From Paracoccaceae bacterium (GTDB lineage Bacteria > Pseudomonadota > Alphaproteobacteria > Rhodobacterales > Rhodobacteraceae), in NCBI GenBank assembly GCA_027486345.1, contig JAIXPH010000008.1:1-38608 (forward strand): a stretch of 38,608 nt of DNA, given 5' to 3'. Shown one piece after another: positions 14,335 through 22,809 of this stretch. Both the position numbers and the translations under genes were made by a program. Numbering within the stretch: the first letter of the stretch is position 1; each line of letters opens with the position of its first letter. Under the pieces are notes generated by a model that saw nothing but the letters and a program-made list of their open reading frames with translations, made no database searches and was not told the DNA's origin.

Positions 14335-15021
14335 TCAGGCGACCAGACGGTAACCACCACTTTCGGTGACCAACAACCGTGCGTTGGACGGATCGGGCTC
14401 GATCTTCTGGCGCAGCCGGTAGATGTGGGTTTCCAGCGTATGCGTCGTCACTCCGGCGTTATACCCCCACACCTCGTGGAGGAGGATGTCACGCGCCACA
14501 ACCCCTTGTTGCGCGCGATACAGGAACTTCAGGATGTTCGTCTCTTTTTCCGTCAGGCGGATCTTCTTGTCCTTTTCATCCACCAGCATCTTCTGCGCGG
14601 GCTTGAAGGTGTAGGGGCCAAGCTGGAACACCGCGTCTTCGGATTGTTCATGCTGGCGCAACTGGGCGCGGATACGGGCCAGCAGGACCGGGAACTTGAA
14701 GGGCTTGGTGACATAGTCATTCGCCCCGGCATCAAGGCCAAGGATGGTGTCCGCATCCGAATCATGCCCTGTCAGCATCAGCACCGGGCATTTCACACCC
14801 TGCTTGCGCATCCGGCGGCACAGCTCGCGCCCGTCGGTGTCGGGCAGGCCGACGTCCAGAATGACCAGATCGTAATGGCCCAGCTTGGCCTTCTCCATCC
14901 CCTCGGCCCCGGTGCGGGCTTCGAAGACGTCGAAATCCTCGGTCATCACCAACTGCTCGCTCAACGCTTCGCGCAGGTCATCGTCATCATCGACAAGCAG
15001 GATTTTCCGTAGCGTGGCCAT
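14335..15021 (-). CDS. cenR: OmpR-family response regulator, CenR-like
   Basis: This 228-residue regulator has a receiver domain (about 5-120) and an OmpR-type winged helix (about 130-228). In the receiver, acidic residues DDDDD lie at 11-15, the phosphorylated Asp is Asp56 in LVILDVGLP, and the switch residues are in LMLTGHD and YVTKPF. The DNA-binding part shows LTEKETNILKFLYRAQQGVVARDILLHEVWGY. The opening TLRKILLVDDDDDLREALSEQL resembles CenR, an essential cell-envelope regulator of alphaproteobacteria; that assignment is from memory of the family and not certain. No sensor kinase lies next to it. The ATG at 15021 starts the receiver; the extension to 15168 is unlike the family. Confidence 0.88.
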   Translation of the reverse strand: MATLRKILLVDDDDDLREALSEQLVMTEDFDVFEARTGAEGMEKAKLGHYDLVILDVGLPDTDGRELCRRMRKQGVKCPVLMLTGHDSDADTILGLDAGANDYVTKPFKFPVLLARIRAQLRQHEQSEDAVFQLGPYTFKPAQKMLVDEKDKKIRLTEKETNILKFLYRAQQGVVARDILLHEVWGYNAGVTTHTLETHIYRLRQKIEPDPSNARLLVTESGGYRLVA

Positions 15022-15201
15022 GCGAACCCTCCGACAGCGACACATCCCGGACAGACGACGCCGGGCTTGCGACCACAGATGCGCCCGCCTCACCTTTGCG
15101 ACAAGCCGGGCGAAACATCTCTCACGCGGACGTGTCGCTTTGGCGGGAATTGTTTCATTTTCCGTCACACCGGCCTAAGTGATGCGGGCAGGAGACCCAC
15201 G

Positions 15202-16311
15202 ATGACCGCAGCCCACCTGAACCCCCGCCTTGCCCCCAGCCCGGTCGAACGGCTGGCCCGCGCCCGCAGCGACCTGCGGATGGGCGTCCCCGTGCTGCTG
15301 ACCGGGGCAGGCTGCGCCGCCTTGGTCGTGGCGGTTGAGGCGCTGGACGCTGACCGTCTGGCCGCGCTGCGTGCTACAGGCCGGGCGGAACTGGCGCTGA
15401 CGGCGCGGCGGGCGGAAACGCTGAAGGCCATCGCCTATGATGGAGATGTGGCGCGGATCGCCCTGCCCGCCTCGGCCGATCTGACATGGCTGCGCGCGCT
15501 GGCCGATCCGGCGGGGGATTTGAACTGGCCGATGAAAGGCCCGCTGCAAACCCTGCGCGACGGTCCCGCCGATCTGCACCGCGCAGCACTTCGGTTGGCC
15601 AAATCGGCGCATCTTCTGCCTGCCGCCGTGCTGGTGGCGGTGAACCACCCGCTGCAACTGGCGCAGGAGTCGGCCTTGACGCTGCTGTCCCTACACGAAA
15701 TCGGGCCAGAGTTTGACCGCCTGTCGCCGCTGCACCCCGTGGTGAACGCACGTCTGCCGATGGTGGCGTCCGACTCTGGCCGCGTGCATATCTTCCGCCC
15801 CGAAGATGGCGGGACCGAGCATTACGCGATTGAGATTGGCCGTCCCGACCGCGCCTTGCCCGTGCTGGCCCGCCTCCATTCGGCCTGCTTCACGGGCGAT
15901 GTCTTGGGCAGCCTGAAGTGCGACTGCGGCCCGCAACTGAACGCCGCCCTGACCCAGATGGGGCAGGAGGGCGCGGGCGTGCTGCTTTACCTGAACCAAG
16001 AGGGCCGCGGGATCGGACTTGCCAACAAGATGCGGGCCTATTCCTTGCAGGATCAAGGCTTTGACACGGTCGAGGCCAACCACCGTCTGGGGTTCGAGGA
16101 TGACGAGCGGGATTTCCGCATCGGGGCCGATATCCTGCGCCGGATGGGCTTTGCCGCCGTGCGCCTGCTGACCAACAACCCGCGCAAGATGGCGATGATG
16201 CAAAGCTGCGGCTTGGCGGTGACGGACCGGGTGCCCTTGCGCGTGGGTCAGACCGTGCAGAACGCGGCTTACCTCGCCACCAAGGCCGCGAAATCGGGGC
16301 ATTTGCTGTGA
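15202..16311 (+). CDS. ribA: GTP cyclohydrolase II with degenerate RibB-like N domain
   Basis: This 369-residue enzyme opens GTP in the first step of riboflavin synthesis. The C-terminal half (about 185-369) is a complete GTP cyclohydrolase II with zinc cysteines 229, 240 and 242 (HSACFTGDVLGSLKCDCG) and the catalytic NQEGRGIGLANKM (265-277). The first 175 residues look like a worn-down DHBP synthase: ALRATGRAELALTARRAETL lines up with the RibB segment around LALTPER, but the catalytic acid cluster (EDREN-type) is missing. So the DHBP synthase reaction should come from another gene. The ATG at 15202 has AGGAGA upstream. It overlaps the next gene as GTGA. Confidence 0.93.
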   Translation: MTAAHLNPRLAPSPVERLARARSDLRMGVPVLLTGAGCAALVVAVEALDADRLAALRATGRAELALTARRAETLKAIAYDGDVARIALPASADLTWLRALADPAGDLNWPMKGPLQTLRDGPADLHRAALRLAKSAHLLPAAVLVAVNHPLQLAQESALTLLSLHEIGPEFDRLSPLHPVVNARLPMVASDSGRVHIFRPEDGGTEHYAIEIGRPDRALPVLARLHSACFTGDVLGSLKCDCGPQLNAALTQMGQEGAGVLLYLNQEGRGIGLANKMRAYSLQDQGFDTVEANHRLGFEDDERDFRIGADILRRMGFAAVRLLTNNPRKMAMMQSCGLAVTDRVPLRVGQTVQNAAYLATKAAKSGHLL

Positions 16312-16817
16312 AGGCCACGGATATCATCGTCACCCGCTGGGGCCTGCGCTTCATGGGGCGGACGTTCCCTTGCTCCATAGGGCGCGGCGGAATCATCCCC
16401 GCCCGCAAGAAACGCGAAGGCGATGGCGCGACGCCGGACGGGATGCATCGCATAGTCGGGATGCTCTATCGTCCTGACCGGCTGACGGCCGCGCAACTGC
16501 CCGACTGGGCGCTGCCTTTCGGCCCGTCCGACCTGTGGTCCGATGACAGCCGCGACCCGGACTACAACCTGATGGTCCGCGGCCCGCATCCGTGGTCGCA
16601 TGAGCGGCTGACCCGCCCTGACCCGATGTATGACCTGATCCTGCTGACCGACTGGAACTGGCCGCAATCGGTGCCGGGGCGGGGATCGGCGATCTTTCTG
16701 CACACATGGCGCAGTCCCCGCCGCCCCACGGCAGGCTGTGTGGCGCTGTCTCAACCCGACCTGATCTGGATCGCCAACCGTATCCTCCACCGGACGCGGC
16801 TGATCATTCGGCGCTGA
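16308..16817 (+). CDS. L,D-transpeptidase (YkuD) domain protein without signal peptide
   Basis: This 169-residue protein carries a YkuD/L,D-transpeptidase catalytic domain. The catalytic motif is His132 in IFLHTW followed by PTAGCVALS with Cys144. Such enzymes cross-link peptidoglycan or attach proteins to it, in the periplasm. No signal peptide is visible: it begins KATDIIVTRWGLRFMGRTF. So either export uses another way, the true start differs, or it belongs to a cytoplasmic YkuD-like subgroup. The start is GTG at 16308, overlapping the ribA stop by four bases (GTGA), so translation is coupled to ribA. The coupling leaves no room for an upstream signal sequence in this frame. Confidence 0.87.
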   Translation: MKATDIIVTRWGLRFMGRTFPCSIGRGGIIPARKKREGDGATPDGMHRIVGMLYRPDRLTAAQLPDWALPFGPSDLWSDDSRDPDYNLMVRGPHPWSHERLTRPDPMYDLILLTDWNWPQSVPGRGSAIFLHTWRSPRRPTAGCVALSQPDLIWIANRILHRTRLIIRR

Positions 16818-16850
16818 TCACCCTTTCCAAACCGCTTTGGACCGCGTAAT

Positions 16851-16870
16851 CTCCGCCCAAATGGGAGGAG
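16851..16870 (+). promoter_or_regulatory. Hairpin covering the amylosucrase ribosome site
   Basis: CTCC-G-CCC (16851-16858) can pair with GGG-A-GGAG (16863-16870) around an AAAT loop, with a single G/A mismatch. The whole GGGAGGAG Shine-Dalgarno sequence would be buried. The ATG follows six bases later. Confidence 0.4.
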
Positions 16871-16876
16871 CCGCCA

Positions 16877-18763
16877 ATGCCCCGCACGCCGTCCACCGCG
16901 GATGACGACATCTTTGATTTGCGCTTGAACCGCAGCGCCCCTGACCTGTGGCCGATGCTGGACGCGCTTTATGGTCAGCGCAACGACTATGACGCCTTCA
17001 AGGCTGCCTTGCTGAAATCCCTGCGCAAGGCATGGAAAGACCGCGCACCAGACCTGAAACGGCTGGACCTGATCCGCGATCTGGAACCCGACTGGTTCCA
17101 ACGCGCCGATATGGCGGGTTATGTCTTCTACATCGACCGCTTCGCGGGCACTCTGCCCAAGGTTCTGGAAAAACTGGATTATCTGGACGATTTGGGCGTC
17201 AACTACGTCCACTTCATGCCCTGCCTGAAGCCCCGTCCCGGTGACAGCGACGGCGGCTATTCGGTGATGGACTACCGCGCCATCAACCCTGCTTACGGCA
17301 AGATGGCGGATTTTGAGGCGGTCACGGCCGAACTGCGCCAGCGCGGGATTTCGGTCTGCATCGATCTGGTGCTGAACCACACCGCCAAGGAACACGCCTG
17401 GGCGAAAAAGGCCGCCAAGGGCGATCCGAAGTATCAGGATTACTACCTGATGTTCGACACGCCCGATCTTCCAAAGCGCTATGAAGAAACGCTGGTTGAG
17501 GTTTTCCCCGACAACGCCCCCGGTAACTTCACCCACTACCCCGATTTCGGCAAATGGGTCTGGACCACTTTCAACGAACACCAGTGGGACCTGAACTGGG
17601 CCAATCCGCAGGTATTCCTTGAGATCGTCGAGATCATGCTCTTCCTCGCCAACCGGGGCGTGGATGTGCTGCGACTGGACGCCGTGGCCTTCATGTGGAA
17701 GCGGATGGGCACGCGCTGCCAGTCCGAACCCGAAGTGCATATGATCCTGCAAGCCCTGCGCGCCTGTTCGCGCATCGCTGCCCCCGCCGTGCTGCATCTG
17801 GAAGAGGCGATTGTCGCCCCGGCGGAAATGCTGCCCTATCTGGGGCGCGGACGGCATGACGGCAAAGAGGGGAACCTCGCCTATCACAACAGCCTGATGG
17901 TGCAGTTCTGGTCCTCGCTCGCCACCCGTGACACGCGGTTGATGACGCATGTGATGGCGACGCATTTCCCGGACCGCCTGACCAATGCGACCTATGCCAC
18001 CTATATCCGCTGTCATGACGATATCGGCTGGGCCGTGACGGATGAGGATGCCGGGGCGCTGAACCTGTCCGGTCCCGCGCATCGGGCGTTCCTGTCGGAT
18101 TTCTACGACGGCACCTTTCCCGGCAGTTTCGCACGCGGCACGCTGTTTCAGGAAAACCCCGCCACCGGGGACAAGCGTATCTCGGGCAGCTTCGCCAGCC
18201 TTGCCGGTCTGGAGAAAGCCTTGGCCGAGGGCGATGCCACAGGGCGCGAGCAGGCCTTGCAGCGCATCCTGATGGGCCATGCGCTGATCGCGGCCTTTGG
18301 CGGGATTCCCCTGATCTACATGGGCGATGAACTCGCGCTCTTGAACGACTACGGCTACCGCGATGTGCCCGAACACGCCCATGACAGCCGTTGGGTGCAT
18401 CGCCCGCGCATGGATTGGGAGGCCGCCGCCAGCCGCCACACAGGCGACACTGACGCCAGCCGCATCTTTACCGGCGTGCAGCATATCCTTGCCCGCCGCC
18501 GCGCCACCCCGGCGCTGCATGCGGCGCATGCGACGCAGATCCTGCACTGCGATACGCCCGGCATCTTTGCCTTCCGCCGTGCCGCGCCGACAGGGGCCTT
18601 GGTCTGCCTGTTCAACTTCACCGAAAGCTGGCAGCACATCCCCGAAGGCTGGCTGCGCGCCCAAGGGGCCACGCGCCTGCATGACGAGTTGTCGGATGCC
18701 GCCGTGCAGGTGCATCACGGCAACATCGCCCTGCCGCCGCATGCACGGGTCTGGATCAGCTGA
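16877..18763 (+). CDS. Amylosucrase (GH13_4)
   Basis: This 628-residue glycoside hydrolase family 13 enzyme makes alpha-1,4-glucan and fructose from sucrose. The N-terminal helical domain (about 1-75) and barrel follow Neisseria amylosucrase. Catalytic residues are visible: nucleophile Asp268 in VDVLRLDAVAF, acid/base Glu310 in LHLEEAIVAP and transition-state Asp381 in RCHDDIGW. The conserved LVLNHTAKEH and FGGIPLIYMGDE segments are also present. There is no signal peptide, so it should act in the cytoplasm. No sucrose transporter, fructokinase or regulator lies nearby, so sucrose may be made internally or imported by a distant system. GGGAGGAG precedes the ATG. Trehalose synthase-type GH13 is the main alternative, less likely given HDDIGW and LEEAIV. 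Confidence 0.9.
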   Translation: MPRTPSTADDDIFDLRLNRSAPDLWPMLDALYGQRNDYDAFKAALLKSLRKAWKDRAPDLKRLDLIRDLEPDWFQRADMAGYVFYIDRFAGTLPKVLEKLDYLDDLGVNYVHFMPCLKPRPGDSDGGYSVMDYRAINPAYGKMADFEAVTAELRQRGISVCIDLVLNHTAKEHAWAKKAAKGDPKYQDYYLMFDTPDLPKRYEETLVEVFPDNAPGNFTHYPDFGKWVWTTFNEHQWDLNWANPQVFLEIVEIMLFLANRGVDVLRLDAVAFMWKRMGTRCQSEPEVHMILQALRACSRIAAPAVLHLEEAIVAPAEMLPYLGRGRHDGKEGNLAYHNSLMVQFWSSLATRDTRLMTHVMATHFPDRLTNATYATYIRCHDDIGWAVTDEDAGALNLSGPAHRAFLSDFYDGTFPGSFARGTLFQENPATGDKRISGSFASLAGLEKALAEGDATGREQALQRILMGHALIAAFGGIPLIYMGDELALLNDYGYRDVPEHAHDSRWVHRPRMDWEAAASRHTGDTDASRIFTGVQHILARRRATPALHAAHATQILHCDTPGIFAFRRAAPTGALVCLFNFTESWQHIPEGWLRAQGATRLHDELSDAAVQVHHGNIALPPHARVWIS

Positions 18764-18767
18764 GCCT

Positions 18768-20666
18768 TTAGCGGTCGTGGAAATAGTCGTGGATGGCCTG
18801 CGCCATCGCCTCGGATATGCCCGCGACCGCCATCAGGTCTGACAGACCGGCACGGGACACCGCCTTGGCCGATCCGAAATGCGCCAGCAGCGCGCGTTTG
18901 CGGGTCGCGCCGACGCCGGGGATATCATCCAAGGGTGTTGCCCCCACCGCCTTGGCCCGCTTGGCCCTATGCGCACCATTGGCCCAACGGTGCGCCTCGT
19001 CGCGCAGGCGTTGCACGAAATAAAGCACCGGGTCATTGCGCTGCAGGGCAAAGGGCGGCTCTCCGGGGCGGTGGAATTCCTCTTTCCCGGCATCGCGGTC
19101 AATACCCTTGGCCACGCCGATGAAGGGGATATCGTCCACTCCCAATTCAGCCATGATCTCGCCCACCGCCGACACTTGGCCTGCGCCGCCGTCGATCAGC
19201 AAAAGGTCGGGCCAGCCATCAGTCTTGCGGTCGGGGTCTTCCTTCAGCAGGCGTTCAAAGCGGCGCATCAGCACCTCTTTCATCATGCCGAAGTCATCAC
19301 CCTGCTTGCCCGCATCGCCCTTGATGTTGAACTTGCGATACTGGCCCTTGATGAAACCATCCGGCCCCGCAACCACCATACCCCCCACGGCATCTGACCC
19401 CTGGATATGGGCGTTGTCGTAAATCTCGATCCGGCGCGGGGGGGCGTCCAGATCAAACGCCTCGGCCAGACCCGCCAGCAGTTTGGATTGCGCCGCGCCT
19501 TCGGCCATGCGCCGTGCCAGCGATTCCCGCGCGTTGCGGGCGGCGTTTTCCACCAGCTCCGCCTTTTCGCCGCGTTGGGGGACGGCCAGTTCCACCTTGC
19601 GCCCGGCGCGATCCGCCAGCAATTGCGCCACAAGGTCTTCGTTATCCACCGGATGCGACAGCAGGATCAGCCGCGGCGGTTCCTTGTCGTCGTAGAACTG
19701 GGAAATGAACGCCTCAAGGATTTCAGGCGCCTCTGCCCCTGACCCCGTGCGCGGATAGAAATCCCGGTTGCCCCAGCTTTGGTTGGCGCGGATGAAGAAC
19801 ACCTGCACGCAGGCCTGCCCGCCCTCAAGATGCAGAGCGATCACGTCGGCCTCTGTCACGCCGCGCGGGTTGATGCCTTGCGCCTGTTGCACATTGGTCA
19901 GGGCGCGAATGCGGTCGCGCAGGGCGGCGGCGCGTTCAAACTCCATCTGTTCGGACGCCAGCGCCATTTCCGTGGCCAGTTCGGCCTGCACCTGCGTCGA
20001 CTTCCCCTCAAGGAAGCGTTCGGCATCGGCCACCTGATCGGCATATTGTTCGGGGGTCACCCGGCCCACACAAGGGGCGGAACAGCGCTTGATCTGGAAC
20101 AGCAGACAGGGGCGCGTCCGGCTTTCGAACATCGAATCCGCGCAGTTGCGCAGCAGGAACACCTTTTGCAACTGGTTCAGCGTGCGGTTCACCGCGCCTG
20201 CACTGGCAAAGGGGCCAAAATAGCTGCCCTTTTCCGTCCGCTTGCCGCGATGTTTTTTCAGTTGTGGGTAGGCGTGTTCCTTGCCGATCAGGATGTTCGG
20301 GAACGATTTGTCATCCCGCAGCAGCACGTTGTAGCGCGGCTTCAACTGCTTGATCAGGTTCTGTTCCAGCAGCAACGCCTCGGTCTCGGTCCGGGTCGTC
20401 AGGAACATCATCGACGCGGTTTCCGAGATCATCCGCGCGATGCGCCCCGAATGCTGCGGCGATGGGCGCGAGTAGTTCGACACCCGCGCCTTCAGGTTCC
20501 GCGCCTTGCCGACATAGAGCACCTCGGCCTTGGCGTTGAGCATGCGGTAGACGCCGGGACTGGAGTCCAGGGTCTTGAGATAGGCGTAAATCACCCCATG
20601 CCCGGTCGCCACCGGCGCTTCGGTGTGCGGATCAGTGTGGGTCTCGGTCGGGTCGTCAGAAGTCAC
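18768..20666 (-). CDS. uvrC: Excinuclease ABC subunit C
   Basis: This 632-residue nuclease makes both cuts during nucleotide-excision repair. Domains in order: GIY-YIG nuclease (SSPGVYRML...[17 protein letters not shown]), a cysteine-rich linker ([19 protein letters not shown]), the UVR helix pair that binds UvrB (about 200-240), the RNase H-like C-terminal nuclease ([32 protein letters not shown]) and tandem helix-hairpin-helix motifs ([20 protein letters not shown]). The N-terminal 25 residues are an acidic, Thr/His-rich extension. The start appears to be GTG at 20666. I see no alphaproteobacterial LexA box (GTTC-N7-GTTC) upstream. The gene converges with amylosucrase, four bases between stops. 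Confidence 0.96.
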   Translation of the reverse strand: MTSDDPTETHTDPHTEAPVATGHGVIYAYLKTLDSSPGVYRMLNAKAEVLYVGKARNLKARVSNYSRPSPQHSGRIARMISETASMMFLTTRTETEALLLEQNLIKQLKPRYNVLLRDDKSFPNILIGKEHAYPQLKKHRGKRTEKGSYFGPFASAGAVNRTLNQLQKVFLLRNCADSMFESRTRPCLLFQIKRCSAPCVGRVTPEQYADQVADAERFLEGKSTQVQAELATEMALASEQMEFERAAALRDRIRALTNVQQAQGINPRGVTEADVIALHLEGGQACVQVFFIRANQSWGNRDFYPRTGSGAEAPEILEAFISQFYDDKEPPRLILLSHPVDNEDLVAQLLADRAGRKVELAVPQRGEKAELVENAARNARESLARRMAEGAAQSKLLAGLAEAFDLDAPPRRIEIYDNAHIQGSDAVGGMVVAGPDGFIKGQYRKFNIKGDAGKQGDDFGMMKEVLMRRFERLLKEDPDRKTDGWPDLLLIDGGAGQVSAVGEIMAELGVDDIPFIGVAKGIDRDAGKEEFHRPGEPPFALQRNDPVLYFVQRLRDEAHRWANGAHRAKRAKAVGATPLDDIPGVGATRKRALLAHFGSAKAVSRAGLSDLMAVAGISEAMAQAIHDYFHDR

Positions 20667-20978
20667 GGCAAAAGCCCCGGATCAGAGTCATCGATTCCCG
20701 TGCTTGGCTGCTACGAAGCACCGGGCGTGGCAAGAGCAAAGCTGTCCACGGTTTCTGTGGATAAGTCTGCGTAAAACATTTCGGAAGTGCGGCTTTTTCC
20801 TTGTTTCAAGGGGGGTTTGTCGGTCTGCCTATTTTTTAGGCAGTTTTGCAACCACATGATATCATGCAAGAATTTTTTTACACTCCCTGCAAATATCTGA
20901 AATTCCAAAGGAATTGTAACGCGGGCGTGAAGGCGGCGGCCAGAGTGGACAACTTTCGAGCGCAGGCTCAGCGAAGGG
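20667..20978. other. Gene-free region upstream of uvrC
   Basis: No gene is supported. The stretch is AT-rich for this genome and holds a perfect DnaA-type box TGTGGATAA (20756-20764), the second copy of the TGCCTA palindrome (20826-20842) and a 12-base perfect palindrome CATGATATCATG (20855-20866). The uvrC promoter should lie in the part next to 20700-20800. Confidence 0.45.
20826..20842. promoter_or_regulatory. TGCCTA-N5-TAGGCA palindrome (copy 2)
   Basis: TGCCTA-TTTTT-TAGGCA, extended by one more pair (C..G) to seven-base arms at 20825-20843. Its last sixteen bases repeat exactly those at 2871-2886. The position, about 160 bases upstream of uvrC and 130 past the SDR stop, leaves the target gene open. 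Confidence 0.5.
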
Positions 20979-21755
20979 TCATTCCACCCCATCCCCATCG
21001 GGCGTTTTCCAGACCAGATGCTGCCCGCCATCCACCGCCAACATCTGCCCCGTGACGGCCGCCGCATCCAGAAAATATCCCAAGGCGGCGGTGATGTCGG
21101 CGGGATTTGCGCCGCGTTCCAACAGGGTAGACGCCCGCTCGCGCGCGAAATCGGCGGGCGTCTGGTGCGCGCCTTGCAGCGTCGGACCGGGACCGATCGC
21201 ATTGACGCGCACATGCGGGGCCAGGCCCTGCGCGGCGGTGCGGGTCAGCGCCCAGAGGCCCATCTTGGCGATGGTGTAGCTGGAGAACTCTGGTGTCAGT
21301 TTGTGGATCCGCTGGTCGACCATGTTCACGACCAAGGCCCGCGCCATGGGTTCGCCCTGCGCGTCCGTTTCGGCCTGCGGGGCCTGCCGGGCGAAGTGCT
21401 GGATCAGCACATAGGGCGCGCGCAGGTTCGATTCGATGTGACGGTCCCAACTCTGCCGCGTGGCGGTCTGGATCGTGTCCTGTTCAAAGATCGAGGCATT
21501 GTTGACCAACACTGTCAGCGGCCCGCCCAAACCCGCCACGGCGCGGGGGATGAGGGTTTCAGTCTGGGATTCGTCCAGCAGATCGGCATGCAGGGTGACC
21601 GCCTGACGGCCCAGCGCGCGGATCTCTGCCGCTGTCGCTTCGGCCCCGTCCTGTGATGCGGCGTAATGCACGGCCACATCCGCCCCACGCCGCGCCAGAT
21701 AAAGCGCCATCGCGCGGCCCAACCGGCCGCCCGCCCCCGTCACCAATGCCCGCAT
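20979..21755 (-). CDS. Short-chain dehydrogenase, pteridine reductase/FolM-like
   Basis: This 258-residue SDR has the nucleotide-binding TGAGGRLGRA (6-15), NNASIF (85-90) and the catalytic YTIAK (Tyr160, Lys164). The usual catalytic Ser thirteen residues before the Tyr is replaced by Asp147 (NMVDQRI). That Asp-Tyr-Lys triad is the mark of pteridine reductases such as Leishmania PTR1, so I expect a reductase of dihydromonapterin or dihydrofolate. NAIGPGPTL after the active site also fits. The gene is third in an operon with the S49 peptidase and a zinc-ribbon protein. The substrate is inferred from family only. Confidence 0.85.
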   Translation of the reverse strand: MRALVTGAGGRLGRAMALYLARRGADVAVHYAASQDGAEATAAEIRALGRQAVTLHADLLDESQTETLIPRAVAGLGGPLTVLVNNASIFEQDTIQTATRQSWDRHIESNLRAPYVLIQHFARQAPQAETDAQGEPMARALVVNMVDQRIHKLTPEFSSYTIAKMGLWALTRTAAQGLAPHVRVNAIGPGPTLQGAHQTPADFARERASTLLERGANPADITAALGYFLDAAAVTGQMLAVDGGQHLVWKTPDGDGVE

Positions 21756-21759
21756 CGTG

Positions 21760-21951
21760 CTATCCCTTCTTGCGGCAGTCGCAACCGCCCTTGCCGATGA
21801 GATAGCGCCCGCAGGACGGACAGCGAGGGGGTTTCCCCCCCGTCAGCCCAGACTTGATCCGGCGAGTCACCGCGCCGGGAAACAGTTTGGACCCGATGAA
21901 GCCGATGACGGCCATGACCAACAGAAACAGGATCGCGGTTTTCAACAGCAT
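21760..21951 (-). CDS. Small membrane protein with C-terminal zinc ribbon
   Basis: This 63-residue protein has one hydrophobic helix (LLKTAILFLLVMAVIGFIGSKLF) followed by a basic linker and a compact zinc-ribbon-like end CPSCGRYLIGKGGCDC. I do not know its function. I chose the ATG at 21951 because it lies one base after the S49 peptidase stop (TGACATG); the longer frame would lie inside that gene. Four bases separate its stop from the SDR start, so the three genes form one unit. It could anchor or recruit a partner at the inner membrane. Confidence 0.82.
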   Translation of the reverse strand: MLLKTAILFLLVMAVIGFIGSKLFPGAVTRRIKSGLTGGKPPRCPSCGRYLIGKGGCDCRKKG

Positions 21952-21952
21952 G

Positions 21953-22747
21953 TCAGAGACCGTAACGGCCCCAAAGGGCGCGCTCCTCGACCGAGTTGAC
22001 CACGGTATCGACAGCCGCGAGGCCAAGACGCTGGAACAGGCCGCGCCGGATGCCCAATGGCACAAGACGCACCTTGTCCCCGTAAAGCGCCTTCAGCTTG
22101 GGCACCGGATGCGCCAGACCATCCGCCAACCCGACATCCACCGCCCGTTGGCCGACAAAGACATCGGCGTTGAACAGATCCTCTGCCGCCGACAGTCGCG
22201 CGCCGCGCCGGTCTTTGACATGCTGGATGAAGGCGTCGTGGATCGGTTGCTGGATCGCTTTCAGCCGGTCCACATCCTCGGGCTTTTGCGGCAGGAAGGG
22301 ATCGGCCAGCGATTTCGACTTGCCCGCCGTCACCACCCGCCGTTCGATCCCCTGCCGCGCCATCAACTCGGGGAAGCCGAACGAGGCGAAGATCACCCCG
22401 ATGGACCCGGTGATGCTGGAAGCGTCCACCCAGATGTCATCCGCCGCGCAGGCCAGCCAATAGCCGCCGGATGCCGCCACATCCTCGACAAAGGCATGGA
22501 CGGGGATGTCCTTTTCCTCCGCCAGCCGCCGGATGCGCGCCGCGATCAGCGACGATTGCACCGGCGACCCGCCGGGGGAGTTGATGATCAGCGCCACCGC
22601 CGCAGGCTTGCCCTTGGCAAAGGCGCGCTCGATCAACGGCGCGAGTGCGGCATCGTTCAGGCTGCGCCCGCCGGTGCCAATGGCGCCCGACAGCCGGATC
22701 ACCGGCACCACGGGAGGTTTCTTCAGAAAGGGAATGAAACGTTTCAT
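21953..22747 (-). CDS. S49 family serine peptidase (SppA/SohB-like)
   Basis: This 264-residue peptidase of family S49 (signal-peptide peptidase type) uses a Ser-Lys dyad. The nucleophile is Ser93 in EDVAASGGYW and the general base is Lys145 in TAGKSKSLADP; the 52-residue gap matches Bacillus SppA. Other family marks are INSPGGSPVQSS and DASSITGSIGVIFASFGFPELM. It is the short single-domain form. No clear N-terminal signal anchor is seen (MKRFIPFLKKPPVVPVIRL), so it may be loosely membrane-associated. It degrades leftover signal peptides or membrane fragments in other bacteria. It leads the operon. Confidence 0.92.
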   Translation of the reverse strand: MKRFIPFLKKPPVVPVIRLSGAIGTGGRSLNDAALAPLIERAFAKGKPAAVALIINSPGGSPVQSSLIAARIRRLAEEKDIPVHAFVEDVAASGGYWLACAADDIWVDASSITGSIGVIFASFGFPELMARQGIERRVVTAGKSKSLADPFLPQKPEDVDRLKAIQQPIHDAFIQHVKDRRGARLSAAEDLFNADVFVGQRAVDVGLADGLAHPVPKLKALYGDKVRLVPLGIRRGLFQRLGLAAVDTVVNSVEERALWGRYGL

Positions 22748-22809
22748 ACCCTACAGCTAAGCGCAGCAGCCCTTGCGGACAAGCGCGGAACGGGGTCAGG
22801 CTGGGTCAC

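Noticed and set aside
16751-18742. 663-residue open frame opposite amylosucrase
   Set aside because: Shadow of a clearly recognised enzyme; composition rich in Gly, His, Gln and Arg without any domain.
20667-20800. LexA box for uvrC
   Set aside because: No GTTC-N7-GTTC or its complement was seen upstream of uvrC.
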